The position numbers were made by a program, and so were the translations under genes. A stretch of 64,000 nt of DNA from Leifsonia xyli (GTDB lineage: Bacteria; Actinomycetota; Actinomycetes; Actinomycetales; Microbacteriaceae). This document shows positions 7,725 to 16,491 of this stretch, piece after piece. The DNA lies in assembly GCA_001647635.1 (NCBI GenBank), contig CP014761.1, forward strand, positions 2,914,001 through 2,978,000, in the 5' to 3' direction. Position 1 is the first letter of the stretch. Each line of letters opens with the position of its first letter. A model generated the notes under the pieces. That model was not told the DNA's origin and ran no database searches. It saw only the letters and a program-made list of their open reading frames with translations.

Positions 7725-9815
7725 TCAGCTGCGCATTGCCGCCGCGAACGGGAGCACGGCTGACGCGCCCGCGCGCAGCAGCTCCTGGCCGGCGACCGTG
7801 ATCGTCCAGCGGCTGTCGACCAGGTCGTCCACCAGCAGCACGGGAGCGCCGGGCGGCAGTTGCAGTCCGTCGGCCGAGAAGTGGTCCCAGACCGCGGCCA
7901 GGCGGAAGGCGCTGTTGCCGCCCGGGGCGCCGGAGGGCGGCCCTCCGCGCCAGGTGAGCGTTCCGGCGAACGGGAGGCGACCCACGGTCGCCAGGCCGCG
8001 CGCCAGGGACTCGACGAACTGCGGCCGGCGGCGCGACGGCATCGCGGCGATCGCGGCGGGCCGCGCTTCCCAGTCCCAGTCGGCCAGCACTCGGACGCAG
8101 GCATCGAGGAGGGGCTGCGGGACGGGCTGATCGGGGGCGTCGTCGGCGAGGAGTTCGCGGAGGCGGCCGCCCCAGCCGAGGTCGGTGAGACGCGCGAGCG
8201 CCCGGCCGGGCTGGAGCTGCTGCTCGGGGCCGAGCTTGCCCTTGACCGGTACGCCGAGGCGGTCGGCGCCGGTCGGCCAGAGCTTGCGGGGTTCGATCTC
8301 GACCCCCACCTTGTCGAGCAGGGAGCCCACCTGACTGGCGGCGCCGGCGTCGACGTCGGCAGGGAACCAGACACCGGCGCAGTTGTCGCATCGGCCGCAG
8401 GGACCGGCCGCCGGGTCGTCGAGCGCGCGCTGCAGGAACTCCATCCGGCAGGCCGAGGTCGCCTCGTACTCGAGCATCGATCGCTGCTCGGCCTCGCGTG
8501 CGGCGGCGATGCGTTCATAGCGCTCCTCGTCGTACTCCCACGGCGCACCCGTGGCGACCCAGCCGCCGCTCACCCTGCGGACCGCACCATCCACGTCGAG
8601 CACCTTCAGCAGCAGTTCGAGCGTGGACGCGCGCAGGTCGACCCTGCTCTCGAGCACGCGTGTGGACTGCGGCTGGGCGCCGAGCGCGTCGAGCACCGCT
8701 GCCGCCTTCTCGCGCGACGGCATGGACGCCGTGGCGAAGTACTGCCAGATCGCGCGATCCTCCGGGCCGGGCAGCAGCAGCACGTCGGCGTTGTCGGTCG
8801 CGCGGCCGGCGCGCCCGACCTGCTGGTAATACGCCACGGGCGAGGACGGCGCGCCAAGGTGCACGACGAACCCGAGGTCGGGCTTGTCGAACCCCATGCC
8901 GAGCGCGCTGGTGGCGACGAGGGCCTTCACCTCGTTGCGCTTCAGCCGGCCCTCGAGCTCCTCCCGCTCGGCGGTGTCCGTCTGCCCGGTGTAGGCGTGC
9001 GCCTCGTGCCCGGCACGACGGAGCACCCGCGCGGTGTCCTCCGCGGCCGAGACCGTGAGCGTGTAGACGATGCCGCTGCCGGGCAGGTCGGCCAGATGAG
9101 ACGCGAGCCACGCCAGCCGCTCCGTCGCATCCGGCAGCGGGAGGACGCCGAGGCGCAGCGAGCGCCGTGCGAGCGGGCCGCGGATGGTCAGCACCTCGGA
9201 CTCCCGCCCCGCGCCCAACTGCTCGACCACGTCGGCCACGACGCGCTCGTTGGCGGTCGCCGTCGTCGCGAGCACCGGCACGCCATCGGGGAGGAGCGCG
9301 ATCAGATCGCGCAGCCGTCGGTAATCCGGCCGGAAGTCATGGCCCCAGTCGGAGATGCAGTGCGCCTCGTCGACGACCAGCAGCCCGCAGCGTTCCACGA
9401 GGGCAGGAAGCTGGGTGTCGCGGAACTCGGGGTTGTTGAGCCGCTCCGGAGACACGAGCAGCACGTCGACCGTGTCGTCTCGCAGGCGGGCGGCCACATC
9501 GTCCCACTCATGCCGGTTGGCAGAGTTGATGGTGACGGCGCGGACGCCGGCCCGCTCGGCCGCCGCCACTTGATCGCGCATGAGAGCGAGAAGCGGCGAG
9601 ACCAGGATGGTCGGCCCGGCTCCGCGCGCCCGCAGGAGCATCGTGGCGACGAAGTAGACCGCCGACTTGCCCCAGCCCGTGCGCTGCACGACCAGCGTGC
9701 GCCGATGATCGTCGACGAGCGCGGAGGTCGCCTCGTACTGCCCGTCGTGGAACTCGGCCTCCGGTCGTCCGACGAGGGTGCGGAGACGGAGGAGGGCATC
9801 GGTCGCTGTGGTCAT
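7725..9815 (-). CDS. RecQ-family ATP-dependent DNA helicase with PRTase-like C-terminus
   Basis: A 696-residue SF2 helicase. Motif I is TGWGKS (46-51), motif II is DEAH (149-152), followed by the RecQ-specific SDWGHDFRPDYRRL (155-168). The second RecA-like domain has YTGQTD, ATSALGMGFDKPD and QQVGRAGR. A Cys cluster (CRMEF, then CGRCDNC) is the RecQ zinc site. After a winged-helix region, the last ~40 residues (PVLLVDDLVDSRWT from 658) match the PRPP loop of phosphoribosyltransferases. RecQ proteins unwind 3'-tailed DNA in recombination repair. The usual GTGKS lysine is kept but glycine is replaced by tryptophan in motif I. It is a single gene, convergent with its left neighbour. Confidence 0.88.
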   Translation of the reverse strand: MTTATDALLRLRTLVGRPEAEFHDGQYEATSALVDDHRRTLVVQRTGWGKSAVYFVATMLLRARGAGPTILVSPLLALMRDQVAAAERAGVRAVTINSANRHEWDDVAARLRDDTVDVLLVSPERLNNPEFRDTQLPALVERCGLLVVDEAHCISDWGHDFRPDYRRLRDLIALLPDGVPVLATTATANERVVADVVEQLGAGRESEVLTIRGPLARRSLRLGVLPLPDATERLAWLASHLADLPGSGIVYTLTVSAAEDTARVLRRAGHEAHAYTGQTDTAEREELEGRLKRNEVKALVATSALGMGFDKPDLGFVVHLGAPSSPVAYYQQVGRAGRATDNADVLLLPGPEDRAIWQYFATASMPSREKAAAVLDALGAQPQSTRVLESRVDLRASTLELLLKVLDVDGAVRRVSGGWVATGAPWEYDEERYERIAAAREAEQRSMLEYEATSACRMEFLQRALDDPAAGPCGRCDNCAGVWFPADVDAGAASQVGSLLDKVGVEIEPRKLWPTGADRLGVPVKGKLGPEQQLQPGRALARLTDLGWGGRLRELLADDAPDQPVPQPLLDACVRVLADWDWEARPAAIAAMPSRRRPQFVESLARGLATVGRLPFAGTLTWRGGPPSGAPGGNSAFRLAAVWDHFSADGLQLPPGAPVLLVDDLVDSRWTITVAGQELLRAGASAVLPFAAAMRS

Positions 9816-9908
9816 GAAGCCATCGTCGCAGGCACGCCCGACGCCGACGCCCGGCGGCCGGGAATCTGTGGAGAACGATTCCCGGCCGCGGTTGTGGACA
9901 GCTTCGGC

Positions 9909-10202
9909 CTACGGACGCACCCGCCGTCGCTGCGCCGCCCGGATGCCGCCCAGCAGCGCCGAGACGACGATGACGAGGCCCAGAAGGGCGGCGGCCAGCG
10001 CCCAGGCGGACCCCGGGGTCAGCGATCCCACCCAGAAGCCCACGCGGTCGGCGCGCTCGGCGGACGACACGACGTACAGCGTCGCGACCCCGAAGGCGGT
10101 GAGCAGGATCCCCCACACCACCCCGCCCCAGCGGATCGGGGCGGGGGCCGCCGCGGCCGACGGAGGAGTGGGAACGGGTGCAGTGATGTTCGTCTCGGTC
10201 AT
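9909..10202 (-). CDS. small two-helix membrane protein downstream of PspC protein
   Basis: A 97-residue protein with a proline/alanine-rich N-terminus, two membrane segments (~25-46 and ~62-84) and a basic end (AAQRRRVRP). It follows the PspC-domain gene after 26 nt on the same strand with a GGAG-type ribosome site, so it belongs to that unit. No family is recognised. An accessory role in the envelope-stress module is inferred from position only. Confidence 0.7.
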   Translation of the reverse strand: MTETNITAPVPTPPSAAAAPAPIRWGGVVWGILLTAFGVATLYVVSSAERADRVGFWVGSLTPGSAWALAAALLGLVIVVSALLGGIRAAQRRRVRP

Positions 10203-10228
10203 GTCCGTTGCTCCTTCTGGATGGGCGT

Positions 10229-11458
10229 TCACTGCTGGAGGAGGACGGGGAGGCCCTCGGTGGTGAGGCGGAGGCCGGCGAGGCCGTCCCCCGCGAGGAA
10301 CAGCGCGGCGCCGGTCAGCACCGCGAGCAGGATCCCGAGGAAGATGAGGAAGCCGCTGCGTCGTCGGGCGAGACCGGCGATCAGCACGACGACGCCGACG
10401 ACCAGGGTCGCGGCGGCGAGCCCGGCCGCGGTGGTGTAGCGCGCGACATCGGCGAGCTGCGGCCACACGATGGCCACGAGCGAGCCGGCGACGAGCGCGA
10501 GTCCGACCGTCAGCCAGCCGATCGCGGCGCCGACACGCGGGTTCGCGGCGCGGAACGCCTCGCGCCGGGCTGCGGCCTCGGCGGTCGCGACCGCGACCTG
10601 GGCCCGGAGCTCGGCCGAGCGCTGGGTCTTCACGGCACGCATGTCGGCGGCGAGGCGCGCCTTCCACGCCGCGTGATCGGCCCGCCACTGCGCCTGCCGC
10701 TGCTGCCAGTCGGCGACCTCCTCGGTCGTCGCGCCCTGCTGCAGAGCGGGCGGTGGGGTCGGCTCCGTGGCGATGTCGAGCTGCACGGCATCCGGCTCGA
10801 CCGCGGTGGACGGCGGCGCCGCCGCGGGCGCGCTGGTGGCGGCCGGCGCGGCCGGCGCGGCGGATGCGGTGGCCGCGTCCGCCGGAGCCGCCGGCGACGC
10901 CGTCGCAGGCGACGCATACGACGAGTAGGCCCCCGCCGACCGCGCATCCGCCCGCCGCACCCCCACGACGATCAACGCGATCACCGCACCGACCACCACC
11001 AGCGTCCAGACGACGCGCCCGACCACGTCGCCCCAGGCCGAGACGTCCCAGAAGGCGCCGTGCGTCCACCACAGCCCGCTCGTCCACGGCAGGAGCGACA
11101 GCAGCACCATGACGCCGATGGCCACGATCGGCGGCTCGAAGTCGCCCTCGAAGAGGCTCTGCAGATGGATGCGGCCGTCGCGGTCGGGCAGGAGCGCCCA
11201 CGCCGCCGCGTAGAGCAGCAGCACCGGCGCGCCGAGGATGCCCGCGACCACCACGATGCCGCGCACGATGAGCGGGTCGATGCCGAGCCGGTAGGCGATC
11301 CCGGCGCACACGCCGCCCAGCCAGCCGTCGGCGCGCACGACACCGAGCCCGCGCATCCAGTCGAAGAAGCGCGTGCCGCGGCCGGCGAACCCGGATTGCG
11401 GGCCGCCGTACGGGTTGCCGGGCGTCCCCACCGGCCGGGTCTGATCGTTCTCTGACAT
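10229..11458 (-). CDS. PspC domain-containing membrane protein
   Basis: A 409-residue protein. The N-terminal PspC domain (~28-95, WLGGVCAGIAYRLGIDPLIVR) has the typical amphipathic plus transmembrane helix. Further membrane segments follow, then an Ala/Pro-rich cytoplasmic linker, a short coiled-coil-like part (WQQRQAQWRADHAAWKARL) and four C-terminal membrane segments. PspC senses membrane stress or binds PspA-type proteins. It is transcribed divergently from a histidine kinase that carries its own PspC domain, so the two probably share control. The start at 11458 was chosen as the first Met that gives an intact N-terminus; an ATG 9 nt upstream is an alternative. Confidence 0.85.
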   Translation of the reverse strand: MSENDQTRPVGTPGNPYGGPQSGFAGRGTRFFDWMRGLGVVRADGWLGGVCAGIAYRLGIDPLIVRGIVVVAGILGAPVLLLYAAAWALLPDRDGRIHLQSLFEGDFEPPIVAIGVMVLLSLLPWTSGLWWTHGAFWDVSAWGDVVGRVVWTLVVVGAVIALIVVGVRRADARSAGAYSSYASPATASPAAPADAATASAAPAAPAATSAPAAAPPSTAVEPDAVQLDIATEPTPPPALQQGATTEEVADWQQRQAQWRADHAAWKARLAADMRAVKTQRSAELRAQVAVATAEAAARREAFRAANPRVGAAIGWLTVGLALVAGSLVAIVWPQLADVARYTTAAGLAAATLVVGVVVLIAGLARRRSGFLIFLGILLAVLTGAALFLAGDGLAGLRLTTEGLPVLLQQ

Positions 11459-11572
11459 GCTCCTCATCCTGGCGGCGCGCCGGTCGCGCCGGTATCGGGG
11501 GAAGCCCTGACCGCACCCTGATCCCCGCCGGTCGCCCGTGCGGGGCGGGGAAGGGTCTGCTTGGATACCGGC

Positions 11573-12778
11573 ATGTCCACCAGCGCATCCGCCGACCCCC
11601 AGGCGCCCCTCCGGCGTCCGGCGCTGGAGCGTCCGCGCTCGTGCGTGATCGGCGGCGTCTCGGTCGCACTGGCGGACCACCTGGGCTGGCCCGTGGCGGC
11701 CGTACGCTGGGTGTTCGTCGGGCTGACCCTGCTCGGCGGGGGCGGCGTGCTCCTCTACCTCTGGTTCTGGGCGCTGACGCCGCTGCGCGCGCCGTCCGGC
11801 GACGACCCGGCCGAGGGCGTGCGCCGTCGCGTCAACGTGCCGTGGGTGCTGGCGGGAGCGGGCGCCGTCTCGGGGATCGCGGCGGTCGTGCTCGCGGGCG
11901 GCGGAGCGCTCGGTCCGGGATTCGGGGCGCTCGTGGCATCGGCCGCCCTCCTGGTCGTCGCGGTGGCCTGGGAGCAGCTGACCGATGAGGAGCCGGCCGC
12001 CTTCTCGCCGCTGACGCCGACCGTCTTCCGCATCGCGTGCGGCGCGTTCCTCGTCGTGGTCGCCCTCGCGCTCGCCCTGACGCAGGACGCGGGCGGTCCG
12101 GGCGTGCTGTGGCTGGGCATCCTGATCACCACGCTCGCCGGCGTGGCCGTGCTCGTCGCGCCGTGGGGGCTGCGGCTCTGGCGCGAGCTGATCGCGGAGC
12201 GCACCGCGCGCATCAAGGAGGAGCAGCGCGCGGAGATGGCCGCCCACCTGCACGACTCGGTGCTGCAGACGCTGGCCCTCATCCAGAACCGGGCGGGTGC
12301 CTCCAGCGAGGTCGGGCGCATCGCGCGGGCGCAGGAGCGCGAGCTGCGCGACTGGCTGTACGCCGACGCGGCGGCGGCCGAGGGCGAGGAGCGCGACCTG
12401 GCCGGCGAGCTCCGGGATGTCGCGGCGGCCCTGGAGGTCGACCACGCCGTGCACTTCGACGTGGTCTCGGTGGGCGAGCCCGTGCGCCGCGCGCCGTCCG
12501 AGCTGGGAGCGGCGGCCCGCGAGGCGATGCTCAACGCGGCGCGGCACGCGGGCGGCGACGTCTCGGTCTACATCGAGCACACCGCCGACCGCGCCGATGT
12601 GTTCGTCCGCGACCGCGGGCCCGGATTCGACGTGAGCGCCCTTCCCGAGGGGCGCCTCGGCGTCCGAGAATCGATCATCGGCCGGATGCGTCGTGCCGGC
12701 GGCCACGCCACGGTCACCGCCCGCGAGACCGGCACCGAGATCCATCTGAGCATCGACATCCCCAGCGAGACCCCATGA
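11573..12778 (+). CDS. PspC-domain sensor histidine kinase (HisKA_3/HATPase)
   Basis: A 401-residue kinase. Residues ~20-72 are a PspC domain (SCVIGGVSVALADHLGWPV), followed by further membrane helices and then a HisKA_3 dimerisation helix with phospho-acceptor His227 in HLHDSVLQTLAL. The ATPase domain has NAARHAGG (N box) and DRGPGFD (G1 box). It overlaps the response regulator by 4 nt (ATGA). The ATG lies 6 nt after TTGGAT (11561-11566), which suggests a leaderless transcript; a TTG at 11561 is the only longer alternative. Such kinases sense envelope stress through the PspC/LiaF-like membrane part. Confidence 0.9.
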   Translation: MSTSASADPQAPLRRPALERPRSCVIGGVSVALADHLGWPVAAVRWVFVGLTLLGGGGVLLYLWFWALTPLRAPSGDDPAEGVRRRVNVPWVLAGAGAVSGIAAVVLAGGGALGPGFGALVASAALLVVAVAWEQLTDEEPAAFSPLTPTVFRIACGAFLVVVALALALTQDAGGPGVLWLGILITTLAGVAVLVAPWGLRLWRELIAERTARIKEEQRAEMAAHLHDSVLQTLALIQNRAGASSEVGRIARAQERELRDWLYADAAAAEGEERDLAGELRDVAAALEVDHAVHFDVVSVGEPVRRAPSELGAAAREAMLNAARHAGGDVSVYIEHTADRADVFVRDRGPGFDVSALPEGRLGVRESIIGRMRRAGGHATVTARETGTEIHLSIDIPSETP

Positions 12779-13446
12779 GCGAGACCGACACTCCGAACCC
12801 CGTGACCGTGGTGGTCGTCGACGACCACTCCATCTTCCGCTCCGGCCTGCGCGCCGACCTCGACGAACGGCTGGAGGTGGTGGGGGAGGCGGCCGATGTG
12901 GATGCGGCGGTCGCCACCATCCTCGAGACCCGGCCCGTCGTGGTGCTGCTCGACGTGCACCTGCCAGGAGGGGCGGGTGGCGGGGGAGCCGAGGTCATCC
13001 GCCGGGTGGCTCACGAGGCGCCGTCGGTCCGCTTCCTGGCCTTGAGCGTGTCCGACGCCGCCGAGGACGTGGTGGGCGTCATCCGCGCCGGCGCCCGCGG
13101 CTACCTGACCAAGGGCAGCTCCGGACGTCAGGTGAGCGACGCCGTACTCGCTGTCGCGGGCGGGGATGCGGTGTTCTCGCCGAAACTGGCCGGATTCGTC
13201 CTCGACGCGTTCGGCGCCGCTGCGGGCGAGCAGGCGGAGTCGACGGACGAGCTCGACCGGCTGTCCGCCCGCGAGCGGGAGGTGATGCGGCTCATCGCAC
13301 GCGGGTACGCTTACAAGGAGGTGGCCGCCGAGCTGTTCATCTCGATCAAGACGGTCGAGAGCCACGTCTCGGCGGTGCTGCGCAAGCTCCAGCTCTCGTC
13401 CCGGCATGAGCTGACGGCGTGGGCGCTGGAGCGCAAGCTCCTTTAG
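12775..13446 (+). CDS. LuxR/NarL-family response regulator
   Basis: A 223-residue regulator with a receiver domain (acidic pair VDD at 15-17, phospho-acceptor Asp60 in VVVLLDVHLPGG, Lys in YLTKG) and a C-terminal LuxR helix-turn-helix (LSAREREVMRLIARGYAYKE, then SIKTVESHVSAVLRKL). The start overlaps the kinase stop, so the pair is co-translated. By analogy with LiaR and actinobacterial PspC-kinase systems it probably activates the divergent PspC operon; that link is inferred. Confidence 0.93.
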   Translation: MSETDTPNPVTVVVVDDHSIFRSGLRADLDERLEVVGEAADVDAAVATILETRPVVVLLDVHLPGGAGGGGAEVIRRVAHEAPSVRFLALSVSDAAEDVVGVIRAGARGYLTKGSSGRQVSDAVLAVAGGDAVFSPKLAGFVLDAFGAAAGEQAESTDELDRLSAREREVMRLIARGYAYKEVAAELFISIKTVESHVSAVLRKLQLSSRHELTAWALERKLL

Positions 13447-13572
13447 GCCGACCGCTTTGCGGGCGGGCATCGGCGTCACGTACACTTGACGCGGTGGTTG
13501 AATCTGCCAAGCTTTTCTGCGCCCTTTTTTGTGACGAATGAGTGCGACGTGAGGTTCGGCGATTCGCTTCTT

Positions 13573-13645
<73 letters not shown>

Positions 13646-13687
13646 CAAGTCGGCACTCTGGTGCCGATCCACGAAAGGTGTAACGAG

Positions 13688-13960
13688 GTGGCCCGAAAGG
13701 TAATCGACGAGCCGAGCGAGGAGATCGTCGCCAACGCGAAGAAGGATCGCGCTGCGCGGCGCAACCCCTTCGCCCGGATCGCCCTGTTCATCCGGCAGGT
13801 CATCGGCGAGCTCAGGAAGGTCGTCACCCCGACCCGCAAGGAGCTCTTCAGCTACACCGGCGTGGTGCTGGTGTTCGTGGTGATCATGATGGCTCTCGTG
13901 TCACTCCTTGACTGGGTGTTCGGCATGGGTGTCGTCTGGGTCTTCGGAAACCCGAAGTAG
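13688..13960 (+). CDS. secE: preprotein translocase subunit SecE
   Basis: A 90-residue single-pass membrane protein. A charged cytoplasmic N-terminus (VARKVIDEPSEEIVANAKK) precedes the amphipathic segment with the conserved IGELRKVVTPTRKEL and one membrane helix (VVLVFVVIMMALVSLLDWVF). SecE clamps the SecY channel. The GTG at 13688 follows AACGAG and avoids running into the tRNA, so it was preferred to the longer reading. It is followed at once by nusG, the conserved order. Confidence 0.95.
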   Translation: MARKVIDEPSEEIVANAKKDRAARRNPFARIALFIRQVIGELRKVVTPTRKELFSYTGVVLVFVVIMMALVSLLDWVFGMGVVWVFGNPK

Positions 13961-14005
13961 ACGACGTCGAACGGAGCGCATCCGCTCCCCCCGACAAGAA
14001 ATGGA

Positions 14006-14938
14006 ATGAATTCAGTGTCTGAGACGAATCGCGACGACGTGGACTGGGCCCCTGCTGCGGAGCAGTCCTCCGAAGACGACGAGGCGCAGACCGGCAACGT
14101 CCTCGCGAGCGAGGACGAGGCGTCCGACGCGGCCGAGCACGAGGCGCTGCACGTCGTCGCCGACGACGGCACCGAGATCGACCTCGACGCGGTGCTGGAC
14201 GCGATGGCGGAGGCTGTCGACCCCGAGGCCGACCGTGCCGTCGACGAGGCCCTCGAGGTCGACGACGAGGAGGAGGCCGCGGCCGCCCAGCTCGCCGTCG
14301 AGGACGAGGAGGAGGAGGCCGTCGCCGACCCCTACGAAGCCTTCCGCACCGAGCTGCGCTCCAAGATCGGCAAGTGGTACGTCATCCACTCGTACGCGGG
14401 CTTCGAGCGCCGCGTGAAGTCCAACATCGAGAACCGCATGGTCTCGATGAACATGGAGGACTACATCTTCGAGGTGCAGGTCCCCATGGAGGACGTGGTC
14501 GAGATCAAGAACGGCCAGCGCAAGATGGTCAACCGCGTGCGCATCCCGGGCTACGTGCTCGTGCGCATGGACCTCAACGAGGACAGCTGGTCGGTCGTCC
14601 GTCACACCCCGGGTGTGACCGGCTTCGTGGGCAACGCCCACAACCCGACGCCGCTGCGCTTCGAGGAGGCCTTCTCGATGCTGAAGAGCCTGGTGCAGGT
14701 CGAGGCCGCTCCGGCCAAGGGCGCTGCAAAGGGCCAGAAGGCCGCCGCGCGCGTCATCCCCGCCGAGGTCGACTTCGAGATCGGCGAGACCATCACCATC
14801 AAGGAGGGCTCGTTCGCGGGCCTGCCGGGCTCGATCAGCGAGATCAAGCCGGAGAGCGGCAAGCTCACCGTGCTCGTGTCGCTCTTCGAGCGCGAGACGC
14901 CGGTCGAGCTCAGCTTCGACCAGGTCACGAAGCTCTAG
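14006..14938 (+). CDS. nusG: transcription termination/antitermination protein NusG
   Basis: A 310-residue NusG. An acidic N-terminal extension of about 115 residues (runs of Asp and Glu) precedes the NGN domain (KWYVIHSYAGFERRVKSNIE, then VRIPGYVLVRMD, SVVRHTPGVTGFVG) and the C-terminal KOW domain (VDFEIGETITIKEGSFAG, LPGSISEIKPE). NusG binds RNA polymerase and links it to Rho or ribosomes. The acidic extension is common in actinobacterial NusG. A GTG 9 nt further in (14015) is an alternative start. Confidence 0.97.
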   Translation: MNSVSETNRDDVDWAPAAEQSSEDDEAQTGNVLASEDEASDAAEHEALHVVADDGTEIDLDAVLDAMAEAVDPEADRAVDEALEVDDEEEAAAAQLAVEDEEEEAVADPYEAFRTELRSKIGKWYVIHSYAGFERRVKSNIENRMVSMNMEDYIFEVQVPMEDVVEIKNGQRKMVNRVRIPGYVLVRMDLNEDSWSVVRHTPGVTGFVGNAHNPTPLRFEEAFSMLKSLVQVEAAPAKGAAKGQKAAARVIPAEVDFEIGETITIKEGSFAGLPGSISEIKPESGKLTVLVSLFERETPVELSFDQVTKL

Positions 14939-14974
14939 GGAACATCCGGAGCCTCCCCACTGTTTTAGAGAACA

Positions 14975-15002
14975 CCGGGTCTCGGAAGGGCCGAGAAACC
15001 GG
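14975..15002 (+). promoter_or_regulatory. hairpin in the rplK leader
   Basis: TCTCGG (14980-14985) pairs with CCGAGA (14991-14996) around AAGGG, extended by outer CCGG/CCGG. It lies between nusG and rplK without a T-tract. It may be a processing or ribosomal-protein binding site; the function is inferred. Confidence 0.35.
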
Positions 15003-15058
15003 GAGAGCGTGCAGGGCTGCGGCCTGAAGGCGCTCGAATACACAAAGAAGGAAGAGAC

Positions 15059-15490
15059 ATGGCACCGAAGAAGAAGGTCACCGGTCTGATCAAGCTTCAG
15101 ATCAACGCCGGCGCCGCCAACCCGGCCCCGCCGATCGGCCCGGCCCTGGGTCAGCACGGCGTGAACATCATGGAGTTCTGCAAGGCGTACAACGCGGCCA
15201 CCGAGTCGCAGCGCGGCAACGTCATCCCGGTCGAGATCACCGTGTACGAGGACCGCTCGTTCACGTTCGTCCTGAAGACGCCGCCCGCGGCCGAGCTGAT
15301 CAAGAAGGCGGCCGGCGTCGCCAAGGGCTCCGGCGTCCCGCACACCACCAAGGTCGGCAAGCTGACCCAGGAGCAGGTGCGCCAGATCGCCGAGCAGAAG
15401 ATGGTCGACCTCAACGCCAACGACATCGACGCGGCGTCGAAGATCATCGCCGGAACCGCCCGTTCGATGGGCATCACGGTCGAGGCGTAA
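15059..15490 (+). CDS. rplK: 50S ribosomal protein L11
   Basis: A 143-residue L11 with the conserved start [15 protein letters not shown], the proline-rich [21 protein letters not shown] (split: [11 protein letters not shown] / [10 protein letters not shown]) and the RNA-binding C-terminal domain ending [11 protein letters not shown]11 binds the GTPase-associated centre of 23S rRNA with L10. AAGGAAG stands upstream of the ATG. It is followed by rplA. Confidence 0.98.
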   Translation: MAPKKKVTGLIKLQINAGAANPAPPIGPALGQHGVNIMEFCKAYNAATESQRGNVIPVEITVYEDRSFTFVLKTPPAAELIKKAAGVAKGSGVPHTTKVGKLTQEQVRQIAEQKMVDLNANDIDAASKIIAGTARSMGITVEA

Positions 15491-15513
15491 GCCCGACCCC
15501 CTCAAGACATCTC

Positions 15514-15541
15514 GTGGAAGAGCCGGCCAGGCTCGCACCAC
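15514..15541 (+). promoter_or_regulatory. hairpin before rplA (possible L1 site)
   Basis: GAGCC (15520-15524) pairs with GGCTC (15530-15534), closed by GTGG (15514-15517) and CCAC (15538-15541) with an internal loop. L1 represses its own operon by binding a leader element that copies its rRNA site, so this is a candidate. The assignment is by position and shape only. Confidence 0.35.
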
Positions 15542-15562
15542 ATTCTCGTTAGGAGAAATCAC

Positions 15563-16252
15563 ATGGCACAGAAGTCCAAGGCCTACCGGGCCGCGGCCGA
15601 GAAGATCGAGGCCGGAAAGTTCTACACCCCCAGCGAGGCCGTCGCCCTCGCGAAGGAGACCGGCTCCGCGAAGTTCAACTCGACCGTCGAGGTCGCGCTG
15701 AAGCTCGGCGTCGACCCCCGCAAGGCGGACCAGATGGTCCGCGGTACCGTCATTCTTCCTCACGGTACGGGCAAGACCGCCCGCGTCATCGTGTTCGCCA
15801 CCGGCCCCGCGGCCGAGGCGGCCATCGCGGCGGGTGCGGACGAGGTCGGCGGCGCCGACCTGATCGAGAAGGTCGCCGGCGGTTACACCGACTTCGACTC
15901 GGCCGTCTCCACCCCGGAGCTCATGGGCCAGGTCGGCCGTCTCGGCAAGGTGCTCGGCCCGCGTGGCCTGATGCCGAACCCGAAGACCGGCACCGTCACC
16001 CCTGATGTGGCCAAGGCCGTCTCCGACATCAAGGGCGGAAAGATCGAGTTCCGCGTCGACAAGCACGCCAACGTGCACTTCGTCGTGGGCAAGGCCGGCT
16101 TCACCGCCGAGCAGCTGAACGACAACATCAAGACCGCTCTCGAGGAGGTCGTGCGTCTCAAGCCGTCCGCCGCGAAGGGCCGCTACATCCAGAAGGGCGC
16201 CGTGTCGACCACGTTCGGCCCGGGCATCCCGCTGGACGTCAACGCCATCTGA
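15563..16252 (+). CDS. rplA: 50S ribosomal protein L1
   Basis: A 229-residue L1 with the typical start ([20 protein letters not shown]), the domain-II block [16 protein letters not shown], the signature [16 protein letters not shown] and the end block [16 protein letters not shown]1 forms the L1 stalk and acts as a translational repressor. TTAGGAGAAATC gives a clear ribosome site. rplJ and rplL do not follow; they lie about 25 kb downstream. Confidence 0.98.
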   Translation: MAQKSKAYRAAAEKIEAGKFYTPSEAVALAKETGSAKFNSTVEVALKLGVDPRKADQMVRGTVILPHGTGKTARVIVFATGPAAEAAIAAGADEVGGADLIEKVAGGYTDFDSAVSTPELMGQVGRLGKVLGPRGLMPNPKTGTVTPDVAKAVSDIKGGKIEFRVDKHANVHFVVGKAGFTAEQLNDNIKTALEEVVRLKPSAAKGRYIQKGAVSTTFGPGIPLDVNAI

Positions 16253-16277
16253 GTTCGCTCCGCGAACTTCACCGACA

Positions 16278-16309
16278 GGGTCGGGACCGCGTGCCGGTCC
16301 CGGCCCTTT
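16278..16309 (+). terminator. intrinsic terminator after rplA
   Basis: GGGTCGGGACCG (16278-16289) pairs with CGGTCCCGGCCC (16295-16306) with one G-U pair and a 5-nt loop, followed by TTTC and GGCGTTTT. It ends the secE-nusG-rplKA unit. Confidence 0.75.
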
Positions 16310-16491
16310 CGGCGTTTTCCGGCTCCCGTCAGGATATTTGCCGAAGGTTGAAGGTTTACTCAGCTCAACCATCGCAACAGAACTGTCTACCCCCTCTTGT
16401 GGCGGCAGAACGAGCGGGTTTAGGGTCGCTCCTGTCGCGCGTCGCGCGGCGGCTCACAGCAGAGCCGGTCCCGATACGAAGGATGACATTC

